Assembly: GCA_024138025.1 (NCBI GenBank)
Contig: JAMXBD010004350.1
Coordinates: 1 to 64,000, forward strand
Origin: Combretum micranthum
Lineage: Eukaryota; Streptophyta; Magnoliopsida; Myrtales; Combretaceae
DNA length: 64,000 nt
Reading direction: 5' to 3'
Positions 37,870-49,850 of this stretch are shown here, piece after piece. How positions within the stretch are numbered: the stretch's first letter is position 1; each line of letters begins with the position of its first letter. The notes under the pieces are model-generated. The model had not been told where the DNA came from, made no database searches, and saw only the letters and a program-made list of their open reading frames with translations. Position numbers and translations under genes: made by a program.

Positions 37870-40443
37870 TCCATCAAAAAAGCTAATTTTTGGCGATGGC
37901 ATCCTAAGGCCAATGTGTTTCATTGAATTTAGAAGTGCACCCCCTACCGCTGAATTATTCTCTGCATGCACTTGTGGAGTAGCAAATTCCTCTCCTTCAA
38001 CTCCAACTAAGTGCTTCTCGTGTGAATTTATATGACGTTCTAAATCTTGAGATAAGTCACCATTTGCATATATAGTATTACAAGAACTACTAGTATCAAA
38101 ACTAGCTTGTGACCTATTTGATCTTTGGTTGACTATTGAAGATGATGAACAGGACTCCATAGACCATTCACTGGCGAAACTAGCGGGTGATATATTAGAT
38201 GAATGCGTTGTTGTAGACCTTAGATAAGCCGACAGATGGGAAACACTAGGCTTGCTGCTTTTTGATGGAGCTCGAAGAGTTGGAACCGTAGAACTAGAGT
38301 TCCTAGTTTTGGAGTAAAGACCTTTACCTTTGGTTTTGAAAGGCGATTTTACTTGCTTCTCAGATAAAGCACCGCCACAGTTGTCCAGTAAGGAACAAGT
38401 AGTAGTTGGTTCATTACTCACAACAGAACTTAGAGAAGATCCACAAGATGGCTTAGACTTGGGCATAATGCTTCGAGAACCATCAATAACATTTTTTACT
38501 TTAGACATCGAGGCCCTTCTACCTGCAAAGTTTAACAATTAGCTAAGAGATGAGATTAAAAAACAATAAGAAAAAAAATGTCTCTCCTTAAAACAAAAAA
38601 ACTTACTAATTGCATTTCTTCCACTATCCTTTTCTGCTTTGATGTGAATACCACACAGAATCTCTCTTAGTAAATGGTGATCCAAGACTCTCCCTGTCCA
38701 ACTTTGGTTGCCTTTGGAGCAATTGCACTGATGCACCAACTTTAGCCATAGCCTTATCCTTTTTAAGGGGGAAAAAGTCATATCAGACCAATTCTTAAAA
38801 CTAATGCTTCTTTAAGACACTATAATGTGAAAGCACACATGTAACTAGTATAAATCTCTAAAATAAGATAAAAGTTTGTAGTGTCTAATAATTGAAGAAA
38901 TTGCAAATCATCCATTATCAAAAAAGATGCAAAGAAAAATTCGATTTGCTAATATATACCTGCAGCTGTGGAACTTGTGGCCGATTTATAACATGCTTTG
39001 TAGTCTTCCTTGTACTTGCTGTCCCAAAACTAGGCTTTTCGATGGGGGCCTTGAATTCAACTGCAACTTTAAAAAATAAAAATAAAAAAAAACTTGGCAA
39101 AATTTTCACTGAGAAGTAATTGTAAAATTTGTATTGTCCATGAAAAATTTATCCAAAGCTTAGACTTGCGAAAATAGGAATAATTTAATAATTATTTTGC
39201 AATTTTCTCTTCACAGACTATGAACACATTAACCGTATTTTGCTATTGGAATCAATTAAGTTTCTATAAAGAAAAATGATGCAAGCATACAAGCTTATAA
39301 CCTCTCTCTCACTATACACACTACCGTGTGAGCACAAATATCTTTACTTGTACCATGATCTTTTCGAAAAAGAAAAAAGGGATAGGATTTCAATCGTGCA
39401 TAACACACAACTCCACTTAATGGTAGCACATATGATACCATGGCCTACTAGTAGTGGAATGAGAGTGGTATTAGGTTTGAACAACATTAAAACCCTAGCC
39501 AATAATAGCAAAACCCATGATGATAGACTATAGAATATGATCGGATACCTATGTCACACCAACAAAATTAGATTGACCAAATACGCTTGGTAATCAAAAA
39601 GTCATGGAACACCAAACAATGAAAGAGAAGAATGTGTAACTAGTACAAAAATAAAAGAAGAGTGCCTCGGAATGATAATATTTAAAAAAAGAAAGAAAGA
39701 AAAAGAAAAAGAAAAGCCCATTACATGGCTAGGGTTTGTGGTGGATGACCCCAACTAGTTTGACAAAGATGTATGGACTATAATTTTTCAAAGATAAAAT
39801 ATTCATAAAGTAAATTTTAATAACTTGTAACCAAATTACTTAAATACTTTAATTGTACATAGGTATGGCTTAATTCCTATTTAGATAATAGCATATGGGC
39901 AACATCCTATTCTAATGAAGCCGTGAGCTCACCTTGCCATGAGAAGTGACCGCAACCTTCTCCGGAGCTGCAAGAGATAAGAGAAAATATATAAGTGGCC
40001 ACCCTTGAAGAATAGTTTTTCAAAAGTAGTAAATTTTCCATTGCTATAGGCATGTTAACATCATGTATATGGCAATTAACAAGAAAAAAAAATCACAAAA
40101 ATGACCAATTATTGCTGAGTTCCAAACACTTCTTCGGCTCAATTCTCAAAGTCCATAAAGAAGATAAGGAACTTACTGTTTACATCCGGCATCCAAGGTA
40201 CCACTACTCCAGCCTTACAGTTGATGTTTTTTGCATTAGATGCTCTACTAGATTTCTGTATCGAAGCCCTCACATCTTCAGACAACCCACTTGCAAGATT
40301 TGCTATAGAGAAACTATCACTTACGAGACTTGAAATTGAATCCATTGATTTCTATGTCTCTTCTCGCATTCTTGGTAGCTCTTGCTTTTTCTTCATCTCA
40401 GCTTCTTCTATTATACCCGTCAGTTCTTCAAAATCCAGCAGTC
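37870..40443 (-). pseudogene. Exon block E3'-E7', unit 2 (duplicate, several lesions)
   Basis: Exons align one to one with unit 1: E3' 40443-40177, E4' 39967-39933, E5' 39066-38960, E6' 38758-38607, E7' 38522-37870. E3' has CAG changed to TAG (MREET-stop-KSMDS); E5' lacks 1 nt (107 versus 108) and E6' lacks 2 nt (152 versus 154). E7' is still open for over 210 codons and ends MPSPKISFFDG. Introns also align closely, including the E4-E5 intron, so the duplication was genomic rather than retroposed. Homology stops at about 37839, where the Helitron-like end lies. Confidence 0.7.
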
Positions 40444-40571
40444 CTAAGGTTTAAAGTTGGTACATATCAAAATATTAGTCTCAATTTTTAATTCATCTTT
40501 TCCTTTTTCTATTGAAAGAGAAAAAAAAAAACAAAAATAGAGAGACACATCCCTTATTTCGCAGTTCATAC

Positions 40572-41381
40572 CAGCATTTGAGAAATCAAAACAGTTCTCC
40601 ACGTTCATTAAGGAATCTTTCACTACAAATGGCACCCTGCTACTAACAACTATGGGTTTTGTCAGTGAACAGGAAGGAGAAATCTTTGATAAATTGTTTA
40701 AAGACTTCTTTCGGCTGAAAACCAGATCCCTAGGAGTGCGATGCTCAGGAGCCCCTTGACATGAAATAGAAGAATCATCACTTATTAGCTGTTCAGTATT
40801 CAGTGAACTTCCACAGGTTCTGCATAATCCAATATCATTATCAGCAGATCCTTTATACTCATTCTTGGTTGTGGTTTCAATTGAAGTCAAGTCAGATCCG
40901 TGACCAACAGATGTCGCTTTAACCATCTTTGTAAGGTCTACAAACTGAATTTCTGATTTCTTGTTGTCTCTTGCATTATGATTTTCTACAGAACCAGTAG
41001 CTGGGTTATTTGTACTTCCTCACATCTTTTAGCTTCAGCTCCATGGACTTTCAACTGACTCTTATCCTTGCACTTATGATGCATCCCATTCTGAAACGTT
41101 ACAGATGTGCCTGGAGAACGTTTTATATGCCTTAAAGTAGTAGAAACCTTTACCATAGCATTTGAAGGCTCACGTGACTTAGGCATCATACCTGATGCCA
41201 TCGGCTTGCTATCAGGTCCAGCAACAGCTGTGGTCCCCATCATTCTTGTGGATAGGAGTCTACCAGTCTTTCCCTTGGTTAAGCCCCCATTTGGATTAAC
41301 ACCTGCTTTGACTTTAGGAGAGCCACTAAAGATGACAGAGTTTGACTGCCTACTACTATTAGGGGAACACCTTGATTTCAC
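40572..41381 (-). pseudogene. Exon 8, with a probable frameshift near 41000
   Basis: From acceptor TTGTCAG|GTGAAATC the frame reads VKSRCSPNSSRQSNS..., basic and Ser-rich, for 131 codons and ends at TAG 40986-40988. From just before that stop a different frame stays open through ATGGTTAAAGCG (40926) to NVENCFDFSNAG at donor AAATGCTG|GTATGAAC. No plausible small intron joins them, so a 1-nt loss near 40995-41010 is likely. The second part has CRTCGSSLN, a lone CxxC. This exon has no counterpart in the other copies. Confidence 0.55.
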
Positions 41382-41480
41382 CTGACAACAAAGATATGAA
41401 AATCAGACTAGCACTTAAGAAAGGGTTGACTTACCTCATATATCATTATAAAAGCCATAAAATGAAATCAAAGAACATAC

Positions 41481-44059
41481 TCCATCAGAAAAGCCAATTT
41501 TTGGTGATGGCATCTCAAGGTCAGTGGGTTTCATTGAATTTAGAAGAAGCACTCCCCTTGCTGTTGAATTATTCTTTCCATGCACCCGTGGGGCAGCAAT
41601 TTCCTCTCTTTCAACTCCAACTAAGTGCTTCTCATGTGAATTTATTTGAGGTTCTAGATCTTGAGATAAGTCATCATTTGAATGTATCACATTGATAGAA
41701 CTACTAGTATCAAAGCTAGCTTGTGAACTATTTGATCTTTGGTTGACTGTTGAAGATGATGAATAGGGCTCCACAAACCATTCACTAGCGGAACTAGCAA
41801 GTGATATGATAGACGAGTGCATTGTTGTAGACCTTAGATAAGCCGACAGATGGGAAACACTAGGCTGGCTACTTTTTGATGGAGCTTGAAGAGTTTGAAC
41901 CGTAGAACCAGATTTCCTAGTTTTGGAGTAAACACTTTTACCTTTGGTTTTGAAAGGCGATTTTACTTGCTTCTCAGATAAAGCACTACCACAGTTGTCC
42001 AGTAAGGAACAAGTAGTAGTTGGTTCGTTACTCACAACAGAACTTAGAGAAGATCCACAAGATGGCTTAGACTTGGGCATAATGCTCCGAGAACCACCAA
42101 TAACATTTTGTACTTTAGACACCGAGGCCCTTCTACCTGCAAAGTTTAACTATTAGCTAAGAGACGAGATTAAAAAACAAAAGAAAAAAAATGTCTCTTC
42201 TCAAAACATAACAACTTACTAATTGCATTTCCTCCTCTATCCATTTCTGATTTGATGTAAATACCACCAATAGAATCTCTCTTAGTAGATGGTGATACAA
42301 GACTCTCCTTGCCCAACTTTGGTTGCCTTTGGAGCAATTGCATTGATGCACCAGCTTTAGCCATAGCCTTACCCTTTTTAAGTGAAAAAAAAATCATGTC
42401 AGACCAATTCTTAAAACTAATGCTTCTCTACGACATTGTAATGTGAAAGCAAACATATAACTAGTATAAATCTCCACAATAAGATAAAAGTTTGCAGTGC
42501 ATAATAATTGAAGAAATTGTAAATCATCCATTATCAAAAAAGATGTAAAGAAAAATTCGATCAGCCAATATAACCTGCAGCTGTGGAACTTGTGGCCGAT
42601 TTATACCATGCTTTGTATTCTTCCTTGTACTTGTTGTCCCAAAACTAGGCTTTTCAGAGGGGGGCCTTGAATTCAGTTGCAACTTAAAAAAATAAAAATA
42701 ACAAAGAAAATGCTTAGTAGAAATTTCATTGAGTATTAATTGTAAAATTTGTATTGCACGTCAAAAATTTATCCAAAGCTTAAACTTGTAAAAATAAGAA
42801 TAATTTAATAATTATTTTGCAATTTTCCCTTCATGGAGTACGAACACATTAACCATATTTTGCTATTGGAATCAATTAAGTTTCTATAAAGAAAAATGAT
42901 GCAAGTATACAAACTTATGACCTCTCTCTCACTATGCACACACCATGTGAGCACAAATATCTTCACTTGTAGCATGATCTTGAAAAAGGAAAAAGGAAAA
43001 AGGGATAGCATTTCAACCGTGCATAACACACAACTCCACCTAATGGCAGCACATATGATACCATGGCCTACTAGTGGTGGAGTGAGAGTGGTATTAGGTT
43101 TGAAGGACATTAAAACCCTAGCCAATAATAGCAAAACCCATGATGATAGATGATAGAATGTGATTGGATACCGATGTCACACCAACAAAATTGAATTGAC
43201 CAAACACGCTTGGTAATCAGAAAGTCATGGAACACCAAACAATGAAAGAGAAGCATGTGTAACTAGTACAAAAATAAAAGAAGAGTGCCTCGGAATGATA
43301 ATATTTAAAAAAAGAAAGAAAGAAAAAGAAAAGCCCATTACATGGCTAGGGTTTGGGTGGATGACCCCAACTAGGGTTTGACAAAGATGTATGGACTATA
43401 ATTTTTCAAAGATAAGATATTTATAACGTAAATTTTAATAACTTGTAACCAAATTACTTAAAAACTTTAATTGTACATAGGTATGGCTTAATTCCTATTT
43501 AGATAATAGCATATGGGCAACACCCTATTCTAATGAAGCCGTGAGCTCACCTTGCCATGAGAAGTGATCGTAACCTTCTTCGGAGCTGAAAGAGATAAGG
43601 GAAAATATAAGTGGCCACCCTTGAAGAATAGTTTTTCAAAAGTAGTAAATTTTCTAGTGCTATGGGCATATTAACATCATGTATATGGCAATTAACAAGA
43701 GAAAAACATCACAAAAATGACCAATCATTGCTGAGTTCCAAACACTTCTTCAGCTCAATTCTCAAAGCCCATAGAGAAGATAAGGAACTTACTGTTTACA
43801 CCCTGCATCCAGGGTACCACTACTCTAGCCTTATGGCTGATGTTTTTTGCATTAGATGCTCTACTAGATTTCTGTATCGAAAACCTTACATCTTTAGACA
43901 ACCCACATGCAGGACTTGTTGTAGAGAAACTATCACTTTCGAGACTTGAAATTGAATCCATTGATTTCTGTGTCTCTTCCCGCATTCTTGGTAGCTCTTG
44001 CTTTTTCTTTATCTCAGCTTCTTCTATCATACCCATCAGTTCTTCAAAATCCAGCAGTC
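41481..44059 (-). CDS. Exon block E3-E7, unit 1 (frames intact)
   Basis: E3 (89 codons) begins LLDFEELMGMIEEAE and contains MREETQKSMDSISSLESDSF. E4 (35 nt) encodes TPKKVTITSHGK. E5 begins LQLNSRPPSEKPSF and ends NRPQVPQLQ. E6 runs GKAMAKAGASMQLLQRQ... to GGNAI. E7 (656 nt) is Ser/Lys-rich (SRSIMPKSKPSCGSSLSS, FKTKGK, LSAYLRS) and ends MPSPKIGFSDG before GTATGT. Phases agree across all five exons and no stop occurs inside. Low complexity and basic patches suggest a nucleic-acid- or microtubule-binding scaffold, but that is only inference. Confidence 0.6.
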
Positions 44060-44186
44060 CTAAGGTTTAAAGTTGATATATATCAAAATATGAGTCTCAA
44101 TTTTCAATTAATCTTTTCCTTTTTCTATTGAAAAAGAAAACAAAACGAAAATAAAGAGACACTATCCCTTATTTCGCAGTTCATAC

Positions 44187-44362
44187 CAGCATCTGTGAAA
44201 AATGCACTATCCCAATCCAAACTCAAGCGCAAGTTATGCTTTCCAGCATTACCACTAGCACTTTCACATGAACCAAGCTGTTTGGGGGTCTGTTCATATT
44301 TGCACTGCCATCTTCCATTCCATCAATTTTAGCACCCTTTTCCTTGAAACTAGCTGGGCTCC
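44187..44362 (-). pseudogene. Exon 2, carrying a 1-nt deletion
   Basis: Acceptor ATGGGCAG|GG and donor GATGCTG|GTATGA are good. Compared with the copy at 48303-48473, one base is missing beside the CCCCCAAACAG run (near 44288), so translation leaves frame and meets TGA about 20 codons later. In the original frame the 3' part reads KHNLRLSLDWDSAFFTDAG, so the exon was once coding. Confidence 0.65.
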
Positions 44363-44963
44363 CTGCCCATCAAAGAAAACTCAAAAAGTTACCAATAGCA
44401 GCAACAAAAGGACAAATAGAGGGGGAAAAATCCTCATAATTTCAAAAAATCCTCCATTTTTGCTTCAAAACATCAATTACTTTATCTCACAGCAAATATC
44501 TATGATGAATTGCTTTCTCAATCATAAACCCTAACGTGGGAAAGGTGCCTCAGCATTTCAACCGCGGTAGTAAAGGCGAATCAAGTTGGACAAAATCATA
44601 TACTTAGAACTGCTTGTAAATGATCTAACTTAAAATATCATTATCAATTATAAATATTCGTAATTGATGGCTAAAATACTATTAATAGCAAAAACAATTC
44701 CAAAACATAGTAATCTTAATTCTAGTTGTCGTCGCAACTTCCATTCCATTCCATTGATTTACTTGCAAAACATACCAAGTATGCCTACCGTACTCTACTT
44801 GATTTGAACATTCAAGATTCATCAAACACTATAAAACTACCAAGAACTTTGAACTTGACAAACAAGATCATAGAAGTGGAGCAAATTCGAAACTGCAAAG
44901 AACTACAAAACACAATATAAACTTCACTAAGATTGAAACAAAGGAAAAAAAGATCTAAATAAC

Positions 44964-45060
44964 CTGAGATATGAGTATAAAACTGATGTGAAGAATCGAT
45001 GAGGCAATCATCCTCATCGATGAGACTCATTCCTTTCAGTTCGAAATCAAAACCGTCCAT
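44964..45060 (-). CDS. Exon 1 of the serine-rich protein gene (start codon)
   Basis: The ATG at 45058-45060 lies in GGTGGAATGGAC context. It encodes MDGFDFELKGMSLIDEDDCL and 12 further residues, acidic at the start, and ends in phase 1 at the donor CTCAG|GTTATT. A TATA box lies about 105 bp upstream. This start is preferred because no upstream in-frame ATG is open and the short acidic first exon is intact. Confidence 0.65.
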
Positions 45061-45165
45061 TCCACCAAATCAACAGGTCCAAATTGCAATCTAGATGGTT
45101 TTAGAGGGAGCAAGAGAGGGTAAAGAGAGAAGGGGGAATATTTTTGAAGTTCGAAGAAGACACAG

Positions 45166-45173
45166 TTTTTATA
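45166..45173 (-). promoter_or_regulatory. Probable TATA box of the serine-rich protein gene
   Basis: The minus strand reads TATAAAAA about 105 bp before the ATG. It is followed by a C/T-rich leader (TTCCCCCTTCTCTC) typical of plant 5' UTRs. Confidence 0.5.
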
Positions 45174-45179
45174 AAATAT

Positions 45180-47784
45180 GAGTGTTGGTGTGTTGAGTGT
45201 ATATTTGGTAAGAAATCTATATTATTTAAGAAATATAAAATTTAAATTATACAAAACTAACATTCATGTTTGGTACCATTTGATTAAAGGCCACAAAATT
45301 TAAATGGAAACTGACATGAATAATGGTATCAATGACAATTCAATTTTTATGTGTACATTTTATAACAGTCTCCTTCCAATTTTTAAATCCCGCAGCTTCC
45401 ATAAGATGTCCTATACTTATAACTTTTTTTAACCCACGAATAGCCATCTCATCCTTATTTTTTAAAATTGTCATTAACTTCCCATATTGTGTTTTATTCC
45501 CTCCCATCCGCATACCCTTCCACATATCTAGAAATTAATAAAATTGATATAATTGTACTTATAATACACATATCTAAATACATGAAATAATTCAAAAAAC
45601 AATATTTATTACCATTAGGTGTAAAGTTCTAAGCTACAAAGTTGGGAACAAATATATAAAAAATAATCTTGAAAAAGGAAAGAGATAAATAGTAGTTTAA
45701 CGTAGTTGTAGCAAGCAATTAGACAATTTCTTTAAATTTTAAAATTCCAAACTTTGTTAACTTTTAAAAATTCTCATAATTAAATTAGTAGATAACTAGT
45801 ATGAAAAATGATAAAAATGATGAAAACACTTGCATATAAGGGTTAATATGAAAAAAAGTTGAGTCTAAAAAGAGGTTGTATTTTTCTTTATTATAAAAGA
45901 TAAATACACACACACACATATATGATGAAATATTAAATATTAAGCCCATTGCATTTCAAAGGGAAATACTTTTTATTGTATATAGTTGATTCCGTTATAT
46001 ATCTAAAAATTACAACTGAATAAATACTTATTCAGATATTTTCATGGTTAAAAGTAAATATAATTTTATAGCGTAATTTTAAAGTAGATGACTATAAGAA
46101 AGATTTTTCAAATAAAATTTGAAGTAGAGGTGATAATATAAAATAAGAAGATGAAGTCACAATATTAACTAAAAATCAATCCAATAATGTAAACAACTTA
46201 ACTTATGAATTCCTATTGCTGATATCCTCAAATATGTGTAATTTGACAGAAGCATACATGCATAATTGTTATTTTTCTTTTTTGATGACAAAAATATCAT
46301 TTCGGATATAATAGATTTTTTGAAGTATCACAAAAATTAAAACATTCTATTTACATATATTGCTTTGAAAAAGAATAAAAAAGAAGGGGATAAAACCAAT
46401 TAATATGCTATGTGCAATTTAAAATATGAAATTCTTTTTTTATTAAGAAAAGGTATCCGGACAGATTTTATCAAAACACTCATTCTTTGTAAACGCAGAA
46501 CGCTTTAAATCAGGAATAACAGGCAATAAAATCTTTGGGTCTGTAATATTTTTAACACCTAATTCACATCTGGGAACCATAATTGCCCGAGTCTTCAAAA
46601 CCATTTGGGTGATACGCATTAGGCAAGGGTAGATATAAAAATGGGCCAAATGCAAATGAGTGACTAAAAATCTTTAATAGCATAAAACATTTGCCCGTTG
46701 AAAACTGTCCAAATTGTGTAGGCCCAACCTCACACTTAGCACAAACTTTTGTTTGTTGAACAGTTTCTTATATTGTTTTCCTCTATCTTTTCTTTTACTA
46801 ACAAATTGAAATGAATGTTTACTCTTCAAGATTATTCAATGAAATTGTCATACATCCAACTAGAAGGATCATTGAAGAAGTTAACAGTAGCAAGGAAATG
46901 ACAATATATGTGTGTTTTCAAACCAATATATACATAAACCACAAACCTAAATGGCTGAGATCAAAAACTCACATTGTTCTCCCTACCATCCCTCAACATA
47001 ATCCAATATATTAACATATTTGCATAAAAACACTACTATTTAAAAATGATCAAATTCCTCCACCCTATCCAGATACACTCGTCAATGCATTGGTACTAAA
47101 AGTTCCAAAACAGCATCAGGGCACATACATATGGTCCATTTCTCCAGACATCATTAAACGGACAAGAAGAAGAAGAAGAAGCTGCATATTTTATGCATGC
47201 ATGCATGCATGTATGTAGATACATCTCTAACTTGGCAACCTAACCGAGTGAATGCAATAGGTAGTAAGACTCTAAAACAGCTCTAACAACGGACTAGGAT
47301 TAAGGAAGCAAACATTGCAAAGGGTGTGTTTGTAGTGATTATAACCAACATCATGAAACATCTACACCCTAACATGCATAAACTGTTGCAACTCATTGGA
47401 ATTAAAAGGGCGAAGGATGCGGACAAATCATCCTGCAGCCCTTAAAGCTAAAAAAGACTCAATTTTTCTTCTGAAAAAAACTTATTGCTTCGCAAATGCT
47501 CTTCAATTGTAAGGAAATTATAGTCCATGATCTAAGTCACTATGATAAAAACAAATACAACAGAACATGCATAAACTTTTACAACTCAGTGAAAGCAAAA
47601 ATAAGGGAAAAAACAGAACAAATCATCCTAGAAGCCTTTAAAGCTATAAAGACTGAAGTTCTTTTCTACAATAACTTAATACTTGAACACATGTTCAAAT
47701 TATCAGCAGTGGTCATCACTTTCAACCATAATCCATTCATTTAACACATCAACCACGAGCTTAACTACACTCACATTATAATTA
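45180..47784. other. Intergenic region, no supported gene
   Basis: AT-rich. 45240-45400 is the promoter-distal part of the duplicated locus (matches 49114-49510). Short open frames at 45340-45525 (minus), 46443-46655 (minus) and 47496-47744 (plus) show no family motif. A GCATGCATGCATGCATG run lies near 47190-47212. An imperfect ~100-bp direct repeat is annotated separately. Confidence 0.6.
47372..47672. repeat. Imperfect direct repeat, two ~100-bp units
   Basis: 47372-47470 and 47562-47672 share ACATGCATAAAC, ACAACTCA/GCAACTCA, CAAATCATCCT, AAAGCTA and AAAGACT words in the same order. Confidence 0.5.
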
Positions 47785-49116
47785 ATTATGTATATGGCAA
47801 TTAACAAGAGATAAACATCACAAATATGACCAATCAGTGTTGAGTTCCAAACACTTCTTCAGCTCAATTCTCAAAGTTCATAGAGAAGATAAAGAACTTA
47901 CTGTTTACATCCGGTATCCAGGGAATCATTACTCCAACCTTACGACTTATGTTTTTTGCATTAGATGCTCCACTAGATTTCTGCATTGAAGCTCTTATAT
48001 CTTCAAACAACCTAGTTGCAAGAGTTGTTGTAGAGAAACTATCACTTTCGAGACTTGAAATTGAATCTATTGATTTCCTTGTCTTTTCCCGCATTCTTGG
48101 TAGCTCTTGCTTTTTCTTCATCTCAGCTTCTCCTATTATACTTGACAGTTCTTCAGAATCCAGCAGTCCTAGGGTTTAAAGTTGGTATGTATCAAAATAT
48201 GAGTCTCAAATTTCAATTAATCTATTCCTTTTTCTATTGAAAGAGAAAACAAAAAACAAAATGAAAATAGTGAGACACTATCCCTTATTTTACAGTTCAT
48301 ACCAGCATCTGTGAAAAATGCACTATCCCAATCGAAACTTAGGCGCAAGTTATGCTTTCCAGCACTATCACTTTCACATGAAAGAAGCTGTTTGGGGGTT
48401 CTCTTGATAGTTGCACTGCCATCCTCTATTCCATCAATTTTAACACCCTTTTCCTTGAAAGTAGCTGGGCTCCCTGCCCATCAAAACAAAGAAAACTCAA
48501 GAAGTTATCAATAGCAGCGACAAAACAACAAATAGAGGGGGAAAAATCCTCATAATTTTCAAAAATGCACCGTCTCAGCCTCAAAACATCGATTACTTTC
48601 TCTCACAACAGATATCTATGATGAATTCCTTTCTCAATCATAAACACTAATGTGGAAAAGGTGTCACAGCATTTCAATCGCGGTGAAGTATAGGCAAATC
48701 AAGTTGGACAAAATCATATACTTAGGACTACTTGTAAACAATCTAACTTACAATATCATTATCCATTATAAATATTCATAATTGATGGATAGAACACTCT
48801 ACATAGCAGAAACAATTCCAAAATATAGTAATCTTAATTACAGTTGTCGTGGCAATTGCCATTCCATTCCGTCGATTCACCTAAAAAACATACCAAGTGC
48901 GCCTACCGTACTCTACTTGATTTGAATAGTCAAGATTCATCAAACACTATAAAACTACCAAGAACCTTGAACTTGACAAACAAGATCATAGAAGTGGAGC
49001 AAATTCGAAACTGTAAAGAACTACAAAACACAACATAAACTTCTCTAAGATTGAAACAAAGAAAAAAAAGATCTAAAGAACCTGAGAGATGAGTATAAAA
49101 CCGATGTGAAGAATTA
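47785..49116 (-). pseudogene. Third, 5'-truncated copy of the gene (E1 remnant, E2, E3)
   Basis: E1 remnant 49116-49082 (only the 3' ~35 nt before donor CTCTCAG|GTTC), E2 48473-48303, E3 48168-47902. E2 here keeps an open frame (…LLSCESDSAGKHN, then LRLSFDWDSAFFTDAG), so it serves as the reference showing the deletion in the main gene. E3 is also open (MREKTRKSIDSISSLESDSF). The start codon and most of E1 are gone, and homology ends at about 47785 in the intron after E3, so this is an isolated 5' fragment. Confidence 0.75.
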
Positions 49117-49510
49117 ATGACAATTCACTATATTTATGCCTATATTATATTGTTTTGGTGTCTTAATTAATAATGTAACTTTTAATTTACATTATACAAA
49201 GCTACCCTTAACGTTTAGTCCTACTTGCTAAAAAGCCACATAAAATTTAAATGGAAACTGAAATAAAATTTCAGCCACAAAATTTAAATGGAAAATGAAA
49301 TAAATATTGGCTTTAATGACAATTCAATATTTATGTCTATATTTTATTGTTTTGGTGTTTTTATTATTAACGTAACTTTTAATTTTAAATTATACAAAAT
49401 TAAACATGTTTAGTACTATTTGCTAAAACGCCACATAAACTTTGGATGGAAACTGACATGAATAATGGTATTCATGACAATTCAATATTTATGTGTACAT
49501 TTTAAAGCCG
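49114..49510 (-). repeat. Tandemly repeated promoter-distal sequence
   Basis: Units beginning AATGACAATTCA recur at about 49115, 49317 and 49476, each followed by ATTTATG and, in the longer ones, by a TTGTTTTGGTGT block, a CCACATAAA block and a TGGAAACTGA block. One unit corresponds to 45240-45360 upstream of the main gene. Confidence 0.6.
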
Positions 49511-49850
49511 TCTCCTCTTAATTTTTAAATTATATTTTAATAATTTTTTTTTAAAAAAGAACGAGAGAAATGAATATGACCCCATTGATGAAGATGGTAA
49601 TAGAGACCTCATTTTAAAAAGGTGGAATGCTCAAATAAAAACTAAAAGATAAACGACTTAAAATACGAAGTAATAGTAAATGAAAGTCTTGAATCCAGTT
49701 ATAAAACAAGACTAGAATTAAAATAAAAAAAAAGGTTGTAAAACATACTATATCTCATATGAGCTATTAGAAAGATTTAAAATGAAAATACAAACAAACA
49801 TATGTATGTATAAAGGGTTAAAAGAACGTAATCCCATATTAAATACATTC
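49511..49850. other. AT-rich junction, nothing recognised
   Basis: Lies between the duplicated promoter DNA and the first recognisable gag sequence. An LTR and a primer site would be expected here if the gypsy element were complete; neither is seen. Confidence 0.5.

Larger units (their letters stand above)
37870..45060 (-). pseudogene. Multi-exon serine-rich plant protein gene with an internal exon-block duplication; probably a decaying gene
   Basis: Exons were assigned from GT/AG borders, matching phases and comparison of the copies: E1 45060-44964, E2 44362-44187, E3 44059-43793, E4 43585-43551, E5 42682-42575, E6 42373-42220, E7 42136-41481, E8 41381-40572, then a second E3-E7 set down to 37870. 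The product is basic and Ser-rich with no transmembrane segment or catalytic motif. E2-E3 encode LRLSLDWDSAFFTDAG then LLDFEEL, and E3 continues SLESDSFS; such motifs occur, as I recall, in unnamed plant proteins. Two frame lesions in the main set and three in the second set make a full product unlikely. Function unknown. Confidence 0.7.

Noticed and set aside
41107..41695. Plus-strand frames of 92 and 107 codons
   Set aside because: Antisense shadows of exons 8 and 7 of the minus-strand gene, which have matched splice borders.
45340..45525. 61-codon minus frame with a protein-like composition
   Set aside because: No family motif; short and in AT-rich promoter-distal DNA. Could be a relic, but nothing supports a gene.
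46443..46655. 70-codon minus frame
   Set aside because: No motif, no splice or promoter context that supports it.
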